DNA of 64,000 nucleotides from Hyphomicrobiales bacterium (GCA_006844605.1 SPJN01000006.1:1-64000), one strand, 5' to 3'. Shown: positions 9,714-19,038, numbered from the stretch's first letter. Made by a program: numbers and translations. The notes: generated by a model from the letters alone, not told the origin.

Positions 9714-10627
9714 TCACCGGTTCCTGAATTTTCAACCGCGCCGGGTGTCCCGATTTTGTAGGGCGCACAGTCTTCGCGGCCACCATAGCGACGCTCCCGA
9801 TTGCGATAAATTTCAATCGCCTCCAGCAAGTGCCCCTCATTATAATCTGGCCACACGACATCCGGGAAATAAAATTCTGTATAGGCTGTCTGCCACGGTA
9901 GGAAGTTCGACAGCCGCTGTTCGCCACTGGTGCGGATCAACAGGTCTGGGTCCGGCAGGTCAGATGTTTCAAGCCAAAAGCCGAACATGTCTTCATTAAT
10001 CTGTTCAGGCTTCATCCGCCCGGCCGCAACCTCGCGCGCCAAACGTTGGGCTGCCCGCGCAATTTCCTGCCGGCCGCCATAATTCAGCGCGATGGTGACG
10101 GTGATGCCTTCAAGATGGGCGGTGCGCCTTTCAGCCTCCACCAACCGTTCAAGAATATCCCGGTCCAGCTTATCGCGCGCACCGATGAACCGCCCGCGCA
10201 CGCCGCGCGCCTCTAGCTCAACCAGGTCTTCATCCATGAAGCGACGCAGCAGGCCCATCAGCCCCTCGACCTCATCCTCAGGACGTGACCAGTTTTCAGA
10301 CGAAAACGCATAAAGCGTTATGTAGGGGATACCTCGATCAAGGGCCGCTTCAACCGTGCGACGCACAGCCTCCACCCCTTCGCGGTGACCCAGCTTACGC
10401 GGGATATGGCGACGTTTGGCCCAACGGCCATTGCCATCCATGATAATCGCAATGTGACGGGGGTCGCCTTCGATCAGCGGGGCGCGCCAGCCTTCTGTAT
10501 CACGGGCATCTGATGTGAGGGGCGCCCCAGTCGATGATGACACCGTTGGTGCTGGTGTCACGGCCGGCGATGATGCGGGCACGTGTCCCGCATCTGCTTC
10601 ATCTTTTTTGAAGGGCCAAATCGCCAT
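9710..10627 (-). CDS. uppS: Undecaprenyl diphosphate synthase UppS
   Basis: Condenses eight isopentenyl diphosphates onto farnesyl diphosphate to give undecaprenyl diphosphate, the lipid carrier for peptidoglycan and other cell-wall sugars. The cis-prenyltransferase domain begins with HIAIIMDGNGRWAKRR near residue 58, which includes the catalytic aspartate, and contains DLLIRTSGEQRLSNFLPWQ near 240. At 305 residues it is about 50 longer than typical. The extra N-terminus is rich in A, P, S, T and D and looks disordered. The start has GAGG 7 bases upstream, so the extension looks genuinely translated. Confidence 0.95.
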   Translation of the reverse strand: MAIWPFKKDEADAGHVPASSPAVTPAPTVSSSTGAPLTSDARDTEGWRAPLIEGDPRHIAIIMDGNGRWAKRRHIPRKLGHREGVEAVRRTVEAALDRGIPYITLYAFSSENWSRPEDEVEGLMGLLRRFMDEDLVELEARGVRGRFIGARDKLDRDILERLVEAERRTAHLEGITVTIALNYGGRQEIARAAQRLAREVAAGRMKPEQINEDMFGFWLETSDLPDPDLLIRTSGEQRLSNFLPWQTAYTEFYFPDVVWPDYNEGHLLEAIEIYRNRERRYGGREDCAPYKIGTPGAVENSGTGE

Positions 10628-10664
10628 GTCAAAGCCTCACCTAGGGCCGCCGGTTCAGCTTGCG

Positions 10665-11231
10665 CTAAACCTGCATGACCTCAGCTTCTTTCTCAGCCAG
10701 GGTTTCGTCAACCTTCTTGATGGCGGCATCTGTCAGGGACTGCACCTCATCAGCGTACATCTTGGAATCATCTTTCCCAAGACCGCCGTCTTTTTCGCCC
10801 TTTTTCAACTGATCCATACCATCGCGACGCACATTACGGATCGCAACACGTGCCTGTTCGGCATAGTTGCGCGCAACCTTCACCATTTCAGCGCGGCGCT
10901 CTTCGTTCAATTCAGGGATCGGGATGCGGATCAACTGACCGTCTGATGACGGGTTCAACCCTAATGAGCTTTCGCGAATGGCTTTTTCAACGGCAGCGAC
11001 ATTCGACTTGTCCCACACCTGCACAGACAAAAGACGCGATTCAGGAACAGAGATTGTCCCCACCTGATCAAGCGGCATTTCTGCACCATATACGTCAACC
11101 TTCACAGGTTCCAGCAACGAGGTTGAGGCACGCCCGGTACGCAGCCCGCCAAATTCCTTACCCAGTGTCGCCACAGCGCCACCCATGCGTTTTTCTAGGT
11201 CGTCTAGATCAAGTTCAAAATCATCAGCCAT
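10665..11231 (-). CDS. frr: Ribosome recycling factor
   Basis: Works with EF-G to split the post-termination ribosome so that subunits can be reused. The 188-residue protein has the two-domain pattern of RRF. It includes [20 protein letters not shown] (about residues 30 to 49) and a long three-helix bundle with [14 protein letters not shown] near residue 132. Shine-Dalgarno AGGAG precedes the ATG. It follows pyrH by 29 bases in the conserved order rpsB, tsf, pyrH, frr. Confidence 0.97.
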   Translation of the reverse strand: MADDFELDLDDLEKRMGGAVATLGKEFGGLRTGRASTSLLEPVKVDVYGAEMPLDQVGTISVPESRLLSVQVWDKSNVAAVEKAIRESSLGLNPSSDGQLIRIPIPELNEERRAEMVKVARNYAEQARVAIRNVRRDGMDQLKKGEKDGGLGKDDSKMYADEVQSLTDAAIKKVDETLAEKEAEVMQV

Positions 11232-11260
11232 TGTTCAGTGTCTCCTGAAACTTAGATTTA

Positions 11261-12001
11261 CTACTGTTCATCATTATGGGTAACAAGTGTGGCACGACCG
11301 CGGCCTGAGGCCACCTCTGCCAAGGCACCGCTGTCACCCAAATCAAATACCAAAATCGGAATATCATTTTCACGCGCCAGCGCAATCGCTGTTGCGTCCA
11401 TGACCTGCAAGTCATCAGACAGCACACGCTTGTAGCTGACCTGATTATAACGGCGCGCGGTGGGCACCTTTTTGGGGTCGGCGGTATAAACGCCATCGAC
11501 CTGCGTGCCCTTCAAGATCGCATCGCAATTCATTTCAGAGGCACGCAACGCAGCCCCCGTATCTGTTGTGAAATAAGGGTTGCCTGTACCGGCGGCAAAG
11601 ATCACCACCCGCCCCTTTTCAAGGTGCCGGATCGCACGACGACGAATATAGGATTCACAAACCGTCGGCATGGGGATCGCAGATTGCACCCGTGTCGGCA
11701 CGCCGATCTGCTCCAACGCGTTTTGCATTGCCAGCGCATTCATTACCGTGGCGAGCATCCCCATATAATCAGCACTGCCCCGTTCCATGCCCGAAGCTGC
11801 GCCCGCAAGCCCGCGGAAAATATTGCCGCCGCCAATAACCAAGCAGGTTTCGACACCCGCCTGCGTAATCAGCTTCACCTCTTCGGCAATACGGCTAACC
11901 GTTCCGGCATTGATGCCATACTCGTCAGTTCCCATCAGGGCTTCGCCCGACAGTTTCAACAAGACGCGTTTATAGCCAGATTGGCCTGCTTCCCCGCTCA
12001 T
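11261..12001 (-). CDS. pyrH: Uridylate kinase (UMP kinase)
   Basis: Phosphorylates UMP to UDP with ATP in pyrimidine nucleotide synthesis. It is a hexamer of the amino-acid kinase fold, unlike eukaryotic UMP kinases. The 246 residues include [15 protein letters not shown] near the N-terminus, [10 protein letters not shown] near 56 and [19 protein letters not shown] near 137, all typical of PyrH. GAGG lies just upstream of the start. A terminator lies between tsf and this gene, so pyrH probably has its own promoter in the 126 bases between that hairpin and its start. Confidence 0.96.
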   Translation of the reverse strand: MSGEAGQSGYKRVLLKLSGEALMGTDEYGINAGTVSRIAEEVKLITQAGVETCLVIGGGNIFRGLAGAASGMERGSADYMGMLATVMNALAMQNALEQIGVPTRVQSAIPMPTVCESYIRRRAIRHLEKGRVVIFAAGTGNPYFTTDTGAALRASEMNCDAILKGTQVDGVYTADPKKVPTARRYNQVSYKRVLSDDLQVMDATAIALARENDIPILVFDLGDSGALAEVASGRGRATLVTHNDEQ

Positions 12002-12127
12002 AGATGCCTCATCAATTCAGAAGTGAGGATCATGCCCCCACCGCTTTCGTGCCAGAATCGTTGCACAGTAGCGAAAACCGGGGCGAATGCCCACCCAATT
12101 CCCACATATCAGATCAGTTTTAGACAG

Positions 12128-12162
12128 TAAAAAACCGCCCCACCCGGCAGGATGGGACGGTT
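12128..12162 (-). terminator. Rho-independent terminator after tsf
   Basis: On the minus strand AACCGTCCCA and TGGGGCGGTT pair as a 10-bp stem (one G-T pair) around a 10-base loop, and a run of six T follows. It lies 26 bases past the tsf stop and should end the rpsB-tsf transcript ahead of pyrH. Confidence 0.85.
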
Positions 12163-12188
12163 TTATAAGGTCGGAAGATCACGCGTGA

Positions 12189-13115
12189 TCAGGAACCGGC
12201 AACCGCTGCCACTTCCGCTGCGAAATCTTCTTCTTTCTTCTCGATCCCTTCGCCAAGGGCGAAACGTGCGATGGCGGTCAGTTTGATGGGGGCACCGGCT
12301 TCCTTGCCAGCGGCCTCAAGCGCCTTTTCGACGGTCAGATCGGGGTCGATCACATAAGCCTGTTTCAGCAGCACAACTTCTTCATAGAATTTGCGCATAC
12401 GCCCTTCGATCATCTTTTCGATGATATTGTCAGGCTTGCCTGATTCACGGGCCTGCTCAACCAAAACGGCGCGCTCACGCTCAACCGCTTCGGGGTCCAT
12501 TTCTTCGGTCGTGACGGCCATCGGGTTTGTGGCGGCAACATGCATGGCAATCTGCTTGCCTGTTGCTTCCAGAACCGCTGTGTCACCTGAAGATTCAAGC
12601 GCGACCAGCACACCGATCTTGCCAAGGCCGGGGGCCGCAGCAGTGTGCATGTAACCGGCGACAACGCCTTCGGAAACTTCAAGACCCGTAACACGGCGCA
12701 AGGACATGTTTTCGCCGATTGTGCCGACCATTTCGGTCAGCTGTTCAGAAACAGTTTTGCCTGCACCGGGGAAGTCAGCAGCGCCCAGCGCCTCGACATC
12801 CAATGCGCCGCCCAGGGCGACCTGTGCGGCAGTTGATGCAAAATTCTGGAACGTGTCGTTACGGGCAACGAAGTCGGTTTCAGAGTTCACTTCAACCACA
12901 ACGCCCTTATTGCCTTCGGTTGCAATGGCAACCAAACCTTCGGCAGCAACGCGGCCAGACTTTTTCGCAGCAGCGGCCAAGCCCTTTGAACGCAGCCAGT
13001 CAACGGCGGCATCCATGTTGCCGTCATTTTCGGCCAGCGCCTTTTTACAATCCATCATGCCTGCGCCTGACTTTTCGCGCAGTTCTTTCACCAATGCAGC
13101 AGTAATTGCAGCCAT
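12189..13115 (-). CDS. tsf: Elongation factor Ts
   Basis: Nucleotide exchange factor that regenerates EF-Tu-GTP. The 308-residue product starts [20 protein letters not shown], and the UBA-like N-terminal domain contains the EF-Tu contact motif [19 protein letters not shown] lies near residue 80, followed by the two core subdomains. The frame is open 20 codons upstream, but GGAG lies 8 bases before the ATG at 13115 and the N-terminus then aligns with the family. The usual partner rpsB lies upstream, and a hairpin lies in the gap between them. Confidence 0.96.
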   Translation of the reverse strand: MAAITAALVKELREKSGAGMMDCKKALAENDGNMDAAVDWLRSKGLAAAAKKSGRVAAEGLVAIATEGNKGVVVEVNSETDFVARNDTFQNFASTAAQVALGGALDVEALGAADFPGAGKTVSEQLTEMVGTIGENMSLRRVTGLEVSEGVVAGYMHTAAAPGLGKIGVLVALESSGDTAVLEATGKQIAMHVAATNPMAVTTEEMDPEAVERERAVLVEQARESGKPDNIIEKMIEGRMRKFYEEVVLLKQAYVIDPDLTVEKALEAAGKEAGAPIKLTAIARFALGEGIEKKEEDFAAEVAAVAGS

Positions 13116-13143
13116 TGTCTTTACTCCATTTTGGGACGAGCCC

Positions 13144-13165
13144 CCGCCCGGCTTTCGCCGGACGG
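13144..13165 (-). other. GAAA-capped hairpin in the rpsB-tsf gap
   Basis: On the minus-strand transcript CCGTCCGGC pairs with GCCGGGCGG (9 bp, one G-T pair) around a GAAA tetraloop. No T run follows, so it is not a full terminator. It sits 29 bases ahead of the tsf ATG. It could pause or partly end transcription or protect an mRNA end, setting the S2 to EF-Ts ratio. E. coli also has an attenuating structure between these genes. Confidence 0.6.
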
Positions 13166-13217
13166 TCAGGCCCAATCAATCAGAGATTTGTTTCAGTTCA
13201 AGGTCGGTGCCCAGCAC

Positions 13218-14012
13218 TTAGCTGGCAGCAGCGGCCCCTTCACCTTCAGCGGCGGGCGCTTCTTCAGCAGGCAGTTCTTCAACCACCTCTTCAGCTTCAC
13301 CCAGATCAACGCCCAATGAACCGGCGCTGGCTGAAATACCGTCCAGAACTGACCGGGCAATCAAATCGCAATAAAGCGTGATGGCGCGGGTGGCGTCATC
13401 ATTGCCGGGTATCGGGAACTTCACGCCATCGGGATCACAGTTTGAGTCAACAACGGCAACCACGGGGATGCCCAGCTTATTGGCTTCTTTAATTGCAATC
13501 GCTTCTTTGTTTGTGTCGATCACGACGACCAGATCAGGCAGACCGCCCATATCCTTGATGCCGCCCAATGAGATGTCCAGCTTCTCACGCTCGCGCGTCA
13601 GGTTCAGGGTCTCTTTCTTGGTCAGGCCGGTGACGTCGCCGCTCAAACGCTCTTCAAGTTCCTTAAGACGCTTGATTGAGTTTGAAACGGTTTTCCAGTT
13701 GGTCAGCGTGCCGCCAAGCCAACGGTGATTCATGTAATACTGCGCAGACCGTTCAGCCGCATCCTTGATGGGGGCTGCTGCCTGACGCTTGGTGCCGACG
13801 AACAGAACGCGGCCACCTGATGCTACAACATTGCGCACTTCGATAAGTGCTTGATGCAGCAAGGGCACTGTCTGTGTCAGGTCCATAATATGGATGCCGT
13901 TACGATCGCCAAAGATGAATTCACCCATCTTCGGGTTCCAACGGTGGGTCTGATGACCAAAATGAACGCCTGCTTCAAGCAGCTGACGCATAGTAAAATC
14001 GGGAAGAGCCAT
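13218..14012 (-). CDS. rpsB: 30S ribosomal protein S2
   Basis: Small-subunit protein that bridges the head and body of the 30S particle and is needed for S1 to bind. The 264-residue protein begins [20 protein letters not shown], with [10 protein letters not shown] following and [20 protein letters not shown] near residue 190. The C-terminus is an acidic, alanine-rich tail ([10 protein letters not shown]) common in alphaproteobacteria. The frame is open 28 codons further upstream, but GGAG lies close to the ATG at 14012 and the family start matches it. It is the first gene of the rpsB-tsf unit. Confidence 0.97.
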   Translation of the reverse strand: MALPDFTMRQLLEAGVHFGHQTHRWNPKMGEFIFGDRNGIHIMDLTQTVPLLHQALIEVRNVVASGGRVLFVGTKRQAAAPIKDAAERSAQYYMNHRWLGGTLTNWKTVSNSIKRLKELEERLSGDVTGLTKKETLNLTREREKLDISLGGIKDMGGLPDLVVVIDTNKEAIAIKEANKLGIPVVAVVDSNCDPDGVKFPIPGNDDATRAITLYCDLIARSVLDGISASAGSLGVDLGEAEEVVEELPAEEAPAAEGEGAAAAS

Positions 14013-14328
14013 AGCCTCTAATCTCCTTTTCCGGTTAACCGCCGCAGAGGAAGAAACGATCAGATGATCGCACCGGAGCGAAGTGACCCGTGCCAAATAG
14101 GGGCTGTGCCTTTTTACAAAGGATGGGCACCCGCATCTCTGCGTGTGGAATGAGCCGGGTTTTAGCCCCCTGCCCGCCAGAAAACAAGCATAAATGCGCC
14201 CGTTTCAGTGCAAAAGCGTCGCATCTTTGCCATTCGCAGCAATTCGCACCATCCTATTGGCGCTCAAGCCGCCGCGCGGCCGCCCGAAAAGGCGAAAGAC
14301 CGAAACCTCATATCAATTGAAATGACCG
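14013..14328 (-). other. Gap between dnaE and rpsB
   Basis: 316 bases without a gene. It must hold the rpsB promoter and the end of the dnaE transcript. I see a GC-rich palindrome (GCCGCGCGGC) near 14273 but no T run after it. Weak promoter-like pairs are present (for example TTGCAC followed by an AT-rich stretch near 14200), but none is good enough to call. Confidence 0.5.
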
Positions 14329-17300
14329 TTATAGGTCCACCACATGGCTGACGCCTTTGATCGTCATGATCGCACCCGATGTTTTGGGGGTTACCGCATA
14401 GCCGCCGGGCAATGTGATCACCGCTTCTGTTTCATCAGGGGCGGGAATTACCAGCTTGATCCTGCCCTTCCCGGCCCGTGGTAGCAATTCCTTGATCTGC
14501 GGCACAGCCTGAACGTCCTGCACGAAAATCTCTAACCCCTGCGCCGTGTTGGCGGCCAACTGTTCAATCGACTGAACCGAATTGACGGTAAAGCGCAGCG
14601 TGTCTTCCTGACTTTCCACCTGTACGGATAGAACGACCGACTGGCCCGGTTCCAGCAGGTCACGATGGTCGCGTAAATGCTCGGAAAAGACCGTAACCTC
14701 ATACTCCCCGGTCGGGTCGGTTAGCTTCACAAAGGCAAAGGGTTTGCCGGATTTTTGGGATTTGCGCTCCTGCAACATGGTGACTGTGCCACCGACGCGG
14801 CCCGCCCATGCGCCCTTGCCCTGGGCCACAGCCTCAAGCACGTTGGTAAAGAGTTTGACGCCGCCACGCTTCAACGCGGGCAAATAGCCATCAAGCGGAT
14901 GGCCCGACAGGAAGAACCCAACAGCGCCGAATTCCTGCGCCAGCCGTTCCATCGGCACCCAATCGCTGACATCTTTCAGGTTCGGGCGGCTAAGCTCATC
15001 CGCCAAATCCCCCCCAAACAGGCTGTTTTGGTTTGAGTTCCGCTCAGACGCGGCATTGGCGCAATAGGCCATCAGAATTTCGGCAGACGCAAAAACCTGC
15101 TGGCGGTTGGGGTTCAGATTATCAAACGCCCCTGCCCGTGCCAGATTTTCAAACATCCGCTTATTGAACAATTTGGGGTCCATTCGGCCTGCAAAGTCAA
15201 ACAGGTCAGCATAAGCGCCATTGGCCTGCCGTTCATCGGCAACCGCATCCATCGCCGCGCGGCCCACATTCTTGATCGCGCCCAGCGCATAATGAATGCG
15301 CCCGTCCTTCACCGTGAAATCGCCCCCGGACTGGTTTACGCAAGGGGGCACAACCTCAATCCCCATACGGGCAGATTCCTGCCGGAAAATCCCCAGCTTG
15401 TCCGTATTGTTCATGTCGTAGCACATCAGTGCGGCCATAAACTCAACCGGGTGATTGGCCTTCAACCACGCCGTTTGATAGGCGACAAAGGCATAGGCGG
15501 CGGCATGGGCCTTGTTAAAGCCATAGCCCGCGAACTTGTCCACCAATTCAAAGATGTCGGCGGCCTGTTGTTGGTCCACCCCACGTTCAACCGCACCGTC
15601 AACGAACCGCTTTTTCTGGCGGTCCATTTCTTCCTTGATCTTTTTACCCATCGCCCGGCGTAGCAAGTCAGCCTCGCCCAGTGAATAGCCCGCCAGAACC
15701 TGTGCGATTTGCATCACCTGTTCCTGATAGACGATCACGCCATAGGTTTCTTTCAGCAGGTCTTCCAACAAGGGATGATGGTAATTCGGCTCCTCCAGCC
15801 CCTGTTTGGTGCTGATGAATTTCGGGATATTGTCCATCGGGCCGGGACGATACAGCGCCACAAGCGCGATCACGTCTTCAAACACGTCAGGCTTCATCCG
15901 GCGCAGCACATCGCGCATGCCCGAACTTTCAAGCTGGAACACGCCGATGGAATCGCCGCGCGCCATCAATTCATAAGATGGTCGGTCATCCAGCGGCACC
16001 AGCGCAATATCCACATCAATATCGCGTTGCTTCAACAGGTTCACGGCACGCTGGATCACTGTCAGGGTTTTCAGGCCCAGAAAGTCAAATTTGACCAGCC
16101 CGGCAGGTTCCACCCATTTCATGTTGAACTGCGTTACAGACATGGGGGAGCGGGGGTCACGATAAACCGGCACCAACTCATCCAAGGGGCGGTCGCCAAT
16201 AACAACCCCCGCCGCATGGGTGGAGGCATGACGGTACAGCCCCTCCAACTGCAAGCCGATTTTCAGCAAACGATCTACCGCTTCTTCTTGTTGGGCCTGT
16301 TGTTTCAGCTTCGGTTCAAAATCAATAGCCTCTTGTAAGGTCATTGGATTTGCTGGATTATTCGGCACCAGCTTTGTCAGCCGATCGACCTGCATATAGG
16401 GCATCTGCAAGACGCGCCCCACATCGCGCAACACGGCGCGGGCCTGCAATTTACCGAAGGTAATGATCTGGGCTACCTTGTCGGCCCCATACTTGTCCTG
16501 CACATAGGTGATCACCTCATCCCGGCGATCCTGACAAAAGTCGATGTCAAAGTCAGGCATGGACACACGTTCGGGGTTCAAGAACCGCTCAAACAATAGG
16601 GAAAAGCGCAAGGGATCCAAGTCGGTGATGGTCAGGGACCACGCTACAACAGATGCCGCACCGGAACCACGGCCCGGCCCCACAGGAATATCATGGGCCT
16701 TGGCCCATTTGATGAAGTCAGACACGATCAGGAAATAGCCGGGGAACCCCATTGTGCTGATCACGTTCAGCTCAAAATCCAAGCGGTCCCAATAATCCTG
16801 ATGGGGAATATCCGTTTCGATCACCGCAAGGCGGGCAGCCAAGCCTTCCTTTGCCTGACGGGTCAGCTCGTCAGCCTCGTCCCCCTCAGCAAAGCGGGGC
16901 AGGATGGGCGCACGGGTGTGCGGGCGGTAATGACAGCGTTTTGATATTTCAACACTATTCTGAACAGCCTCAGGCAAGTCATTGAAAAGGCTTTTCATTT
17001 CCCTTGCGGTCTTTAAGTAATGTTCAGGGGTCAGTTGCCGCCTGTCAGATTGGTCCACATAGGCCCCCGCCGCGATACACAACAGGGCGTCATGCGCTTC
17101 ATACATATCGGCATCAGGGAAAAACACATCATTCGTGGCAACCAGCGGCACATCATGATCATAGGCCAGCGCCAACATATCATCTTCTGTTGCGACCTCA
17201 ACCGCCATGCCGTGACGCTGCAACTCCATATAAAGCCGGTCCCCGAACAGGTCTTTCAGGCCCAGCAACAGCGCCTTGGCAGTTGTCGTGCGATTATCCT

Positions 17301-17856
17301 GCAATAATGTGCCCAGCGGCCCCAGCGCGCCACCGGTCAGGCAGATCACACCGTCTGACCAATTACGTAGCTCATCAAGGGTCACAAACGGCTCAAGCTC
17401 GTCAGGGCCGGCAAGATAGGCGTGGGATACAATGTGCAGCAGGTTTTGATAGCCGGTTTCAGACTGTGCCAGCAGCACAATCTGGCCCATCAGCTTGTTC
17501 CCGCCACGCGGATGCCCGGCAGCGGCCCCCGTATCAGCCACGGTGACCACACCGCCGCCATCTGATTTGGCGGGCGCTTGGCCCAAATTAATGGTGACGC
17601 CGGGAATAGGCTGGATACCGGCACCGGACAATGTTTCTGACACTTCAAGCGCGCCGAACATATTGCCCGTATCGGTGATGGCGATTGCGGGGAACTGGCG
17701 TTCCTTGCACAGGCCGGGCAGCGGCTTAACCCGCACTGCCCCCTCAGACAGGGAATAGGCGCTGTGCACCCGCAGATGCACAAAACCCGGATCAACTAAA
17801 TTTTCGGAAGCCGCCCCATTGGCGGCAGATTGGTCGTCGCTCACACCCTGCCCCAT
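14329..17856 (-). CDS. dnaE: DNA polymerase III alpha subunit
   Basis: Catalytic subunit of the replicative polymerase. About 1175 residues, the usual length. Domains in order: PHP domain starting FVHLRVHSAYSLSEGAVR (about 25 to 300), the C-family polymerase palm with GPGRGSGAASVVAW and the acidic PDFDIDFC motif (about 390 to 435), fingers, a helix-hairpin-helix region (KAHAAAYAFVAYQTAW near 790), and the C-terminal OB fold (near 1000) and tau-binding region. The first ATG (17856) has no clear ribosome site. A GTG at 17844 has GGGG 6 bases upstream and may be the true start. The leader can form alternative hairpins around this point. Confidence 0.95.
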   Translation of the reverse strand: MGQGVSDDQSAANGAASENLVDPGFVHLRVHSAYSLSEGAVRVKPLPGLCKERQFPAIAITDTGNMFGALEVSETLSGAGIQPIPGVTINLGQAPAKSDGGGVVTVADTGAAAGHPRGGNKLMGQIVLLAQSETGYQNLLHIVSHAYLAGPDELEPFVTLDELRNWSDGVICLTGGALGPLGTLLQDNRTTTAKALLLGLKDLFGDRLYMELQRHGMAVEVATEDDMLALAYDHDVPLVATNDVFFPDADMYEAHDALLCIAAGAYVDQSDRRQLTPEHYLKTAREMKSLFNDLPEAVQNSVEISKRCHYRPHTRAPILPRFAEGDEADELTRQAKEGLAARLAVIETDIPHQDYWDRLDFELNVISTMGFPGYFLIVSDFIKWAKAHDIPVGPGRGSGAASVVAWSLTITDLDPLRFSLLFERFLNPERVSMPDFDIDFCQDRRDEVITYVQDKYGADKVAQIITFGKLQARAVLRDVGRVLQMPYMQVDRLTKLVPNNPANPMTLQEAIDFEPKLKQQAQQEEAVDRLLKIGLQLEGLYRHASTHAAGVVIGDRPLDELVPVYRDPRSPMSVTQFNMKWVEPAGLVKFDFLGLKTLTVIQRAVNLLKQRDIDVDIALVPLDDRPSYELMARGDSIGVFQLESSGMRDVLRRMKPDVFEDVIALVALYRPGPMDNIPKFISTKQGLEEPNYHHPLLEDLLKETYGVIVYQEQVMQIAQVLAGYSLGEADLLRRAMGKKIKEEMDRQKKRFVDGAVERGVDQQQAADIFELVDKFAGYGFNKAHAAAYAFVAYQTAWLKANHPVEFMAALMCYDMNNTDKLGIFRQESARMGIEVVPPCVNQSGGDFTVKDGRIHYALGAIKNVGRAAMDAVADERQANGAYADLFDFAGRMDPKLFNKRMFENLARAGAFDNLNPNRQQVFASAEILMAYCANAASERNSNQNSLFGGDLADELSRPNLKDVSDWVPMERLAQEFGAVGFFLSGHPLDGYLPALKRGGVKLFTNVLEAVAQGKGAWAGRVGGTVTMLQERKSQKSGKPFAFVKLTDPTGEYEVTVFSEHLRDHRDLLEPGQSVVLSVQVESQEDTLRFTVNSVQSIEQLAANTAQGLEIFVQDVQAVPQIKELLPRAGKGRIKLVIPAPDETEAVITLPGGYAVTPKTSGAIMTIKGVSHVVDL

Positions 17857-17879
17857 CAATTATGGGGCGTGTGCCCCAT
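17850..17879 (-). promoter_or_regulatory. Possible two-state hairpin at the dnaE start
   Basis: Reading the transcript there are three segments: ATGGGGC, then after 4 bases GCCCCAT, then after 5 bases ATGGGGC again. The middle segment pairs perfectly (7 bp) with either neighbour but not both. Pairing with the third segment would hide the dnaE ATG and its purine-rich ribosome site, while pairing with the first leaves them free. The repeats are seen in the sequence; a regulatory role is inferred. Confidence 0.45.
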
Positions 17880-17904
17880 CAGATATAAACAGAGTGTGCC
17901 CGAT

Positions 17905-18006
17905 TCACACGCCGGACAAAAGCCCCGCAATTGTCACCATACCGTAAGCAGTCATGGCCAAGCTTGCCATTGTTACAAGATCCCTACCCGTCAGTGTAGC
18001 CAGCAT
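17905..18006 (-). CDS. Probable SOS-controlled 33-residue membrane micro-protein
   Basis: Small open frame of 33 codons plus TGA that standard length cut-offs miss. It starts MLATLTGRDL, and the rest, about residues 10 to 33, is an uncharged stretch rich in A, L, V, M, G and T that would make one membrane span. GGAAGGA lies 7 bases before the ATG, an excellent ribosome site. A TTGACA promoter 60 to 90 bases upstream abuts an exact GTTC-N7-GTTC LexA box. Size, hydrophobicity and control resemble Caulobacter SidA (29 residues, SOS-induced, blocks division through FtsW), and less closely the TisB-type toxins. I cannot show homology. It could instead be a leader peptide for dnaE, which follows in the same direction. 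Confidence 0.6.
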   Translation of the reverse strand: MLATLTGRDLVTMASLAMTAYGMVTIAGLLSGV

Positions 18007-18066
18007 GATGCGATCCTTCCATTCAATCAATTCAGGGCGATAAGTTGCCCGTTTGTTCTTCAACAG

Positions 18067-18095
18067 ATCATGCAATCATAGGCGCACGCTGTCAA
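18067..18095 (-). promoter_or_regulatory. Sigma-70 promoter for the micro-protein and dnaE
   Basis: Minus strand: a perfect -35 TTGACA (18090 to 18095), a 17-base spacer, and a -10 CATGAT (4 of 6). Transcription would start near 18060, giving a leader of about 55 bases before the micro-protein ATG and about 200 before dnaE. Confidence 0.6.
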
Positions 18096-18110
18096 GAACA
18101 AAAATGGAAC
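18096..18110 (-). promoter_or_regulatory. LexA (SOS) box
   Basis: GTTC, seven bases, GTTC on the minus strand: an exact match to the direct-repeat LexA operator of alphaproteobacteria. It directly touches the -35 TTGACA, so bound LexA should block RNA polymerase and DNA damage should relieve it. Confidence 0.7.
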
Positions 18111-18138
18111 AAAATGATGATGGCTGGCAAAACGGCAG

Positions 18139-19038
18139 CTATCGGCCGATCTTATCCTTGTAGAACTGGCCCATCGCGGCAATCGCCTCCTGCCCCTCAT
18201 CCAACATGCTGTAGAACGCATGCCAAACGTGGAACATACCATCCCAGCATTCGAGGGTCACATCGATATGCGCCTCAACCGCACGACCTGCGAGGCGGAC
18301 GGCATCATCATACAGCACCTCCTCAGTGCCGACCTGTATCAACAGGGGCGGCAGGCCGTTCAGCCGCGCAAAGACCGGGGACGCCAGATGAGACTCCGCA
18401 TCCTTGCCATTCAGATATAAATCGGCAGACCCCTGAATATTGTCGGGCACAATCATCGGGTCACGGTCGCGCCGTGTTTCATAGGATTTGGCGCTGCAAG
18501 TCATGTCCACCCAGGGGGAGATGACCATACCGCAGGCAGGCTCCCCCATCTCGCGGTCACGCAGCATCAACAATGTCGCCATTGTCAGGCCACCGCCCGC
18601 AGAATCCCCGGCAATGCCGATCATGTTGGCGGGAATGTTCTTTTCAGTTTCCAACCATTGATAGGCGTTCACTGCATCCTCAATCCCCTCAGGATAGGGG
18701 TTTTCGGGGGCAAGCCCATAATCGGCGACAAGCACGGGCGCATCGGACACGCGCGCCAGTTCCGCCGCCAAGGCCCGATGGGTCTTGCGCGACCCGACAC
18801 AATAGGCCCCACCATGAAGATACAGGATGGCCCGGTCCTCATTCGCGCCATCAGGCACAATCCAATCACAGGTCACGCCATTGGCGGAAATCCCCTCCGT
18901 CACCGTCACGCCATCGCCGACGGGCAACATGCTGGTTGCCTCTTCCATACGCGCGCGCGCCTGCGCGGTCGTCGCGTTCGGATCGGACGGCGCGGCACGC
19001 AATAAGGCGATTACTTGTTCTGCTTGTTCTTTACTCAT
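18139..19038 (-). CDS. Alpha/beta hydrolase, hormone-sensitive lipase family
   Basis: Likely a cytoplasmic carboxylesterase acting on short acyl esters; the natural substrate cannot be read from sequence. The 299-residue protein has the oxyanion-hole motif LYLHGGAYCVGS (about residue 75), the nucleophile elbow GDSAGGG (about 146), an aspartate in the VGTEEVLYDDA region (about 240) and a histidine in DGMFHVWH (about 272), so the triad looks complete. There is no signal peptide. The frame is open 14 codons upstream, but GGGGGA lies 7 bases before the ATG at 19038. It sits between lolD and dnaE in a block that is otherwise core genes. Confidence 0.85.
   Translation of the reverse strand: MSKEQAEQVIALLRAAPSDPNATTAQARARMEEATSMLPVGDGVTVTEGISANGVTCDWIVPDGANEDRAILYLHGGAYCVGSRKTHRALAAELARVSDAPVLVADYGLAPENPYPEGIEDAVNAYQWLETEKNIPANMIGIAGDSAGGGLTMATLLMLRDREMGEPACGMVISPWVDMTCSAKSYETRRDRDPMIVPDNIQGSADLYLNGKDAESHLASPVFARLNGLPPLLIQVGTEEVLYDDAVRLAGRAVEAHIDVTLECWDGMFHVWHAFYSMLDEGQEAIAAMGQFYKDKIGR

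Noticed and set aside
15709-16338. 209-codon plus-strand frame inside dnaE
   Set aside because: Antisense to the conserved polymerase core; rich in H, Q and R as expected from reading the complement.
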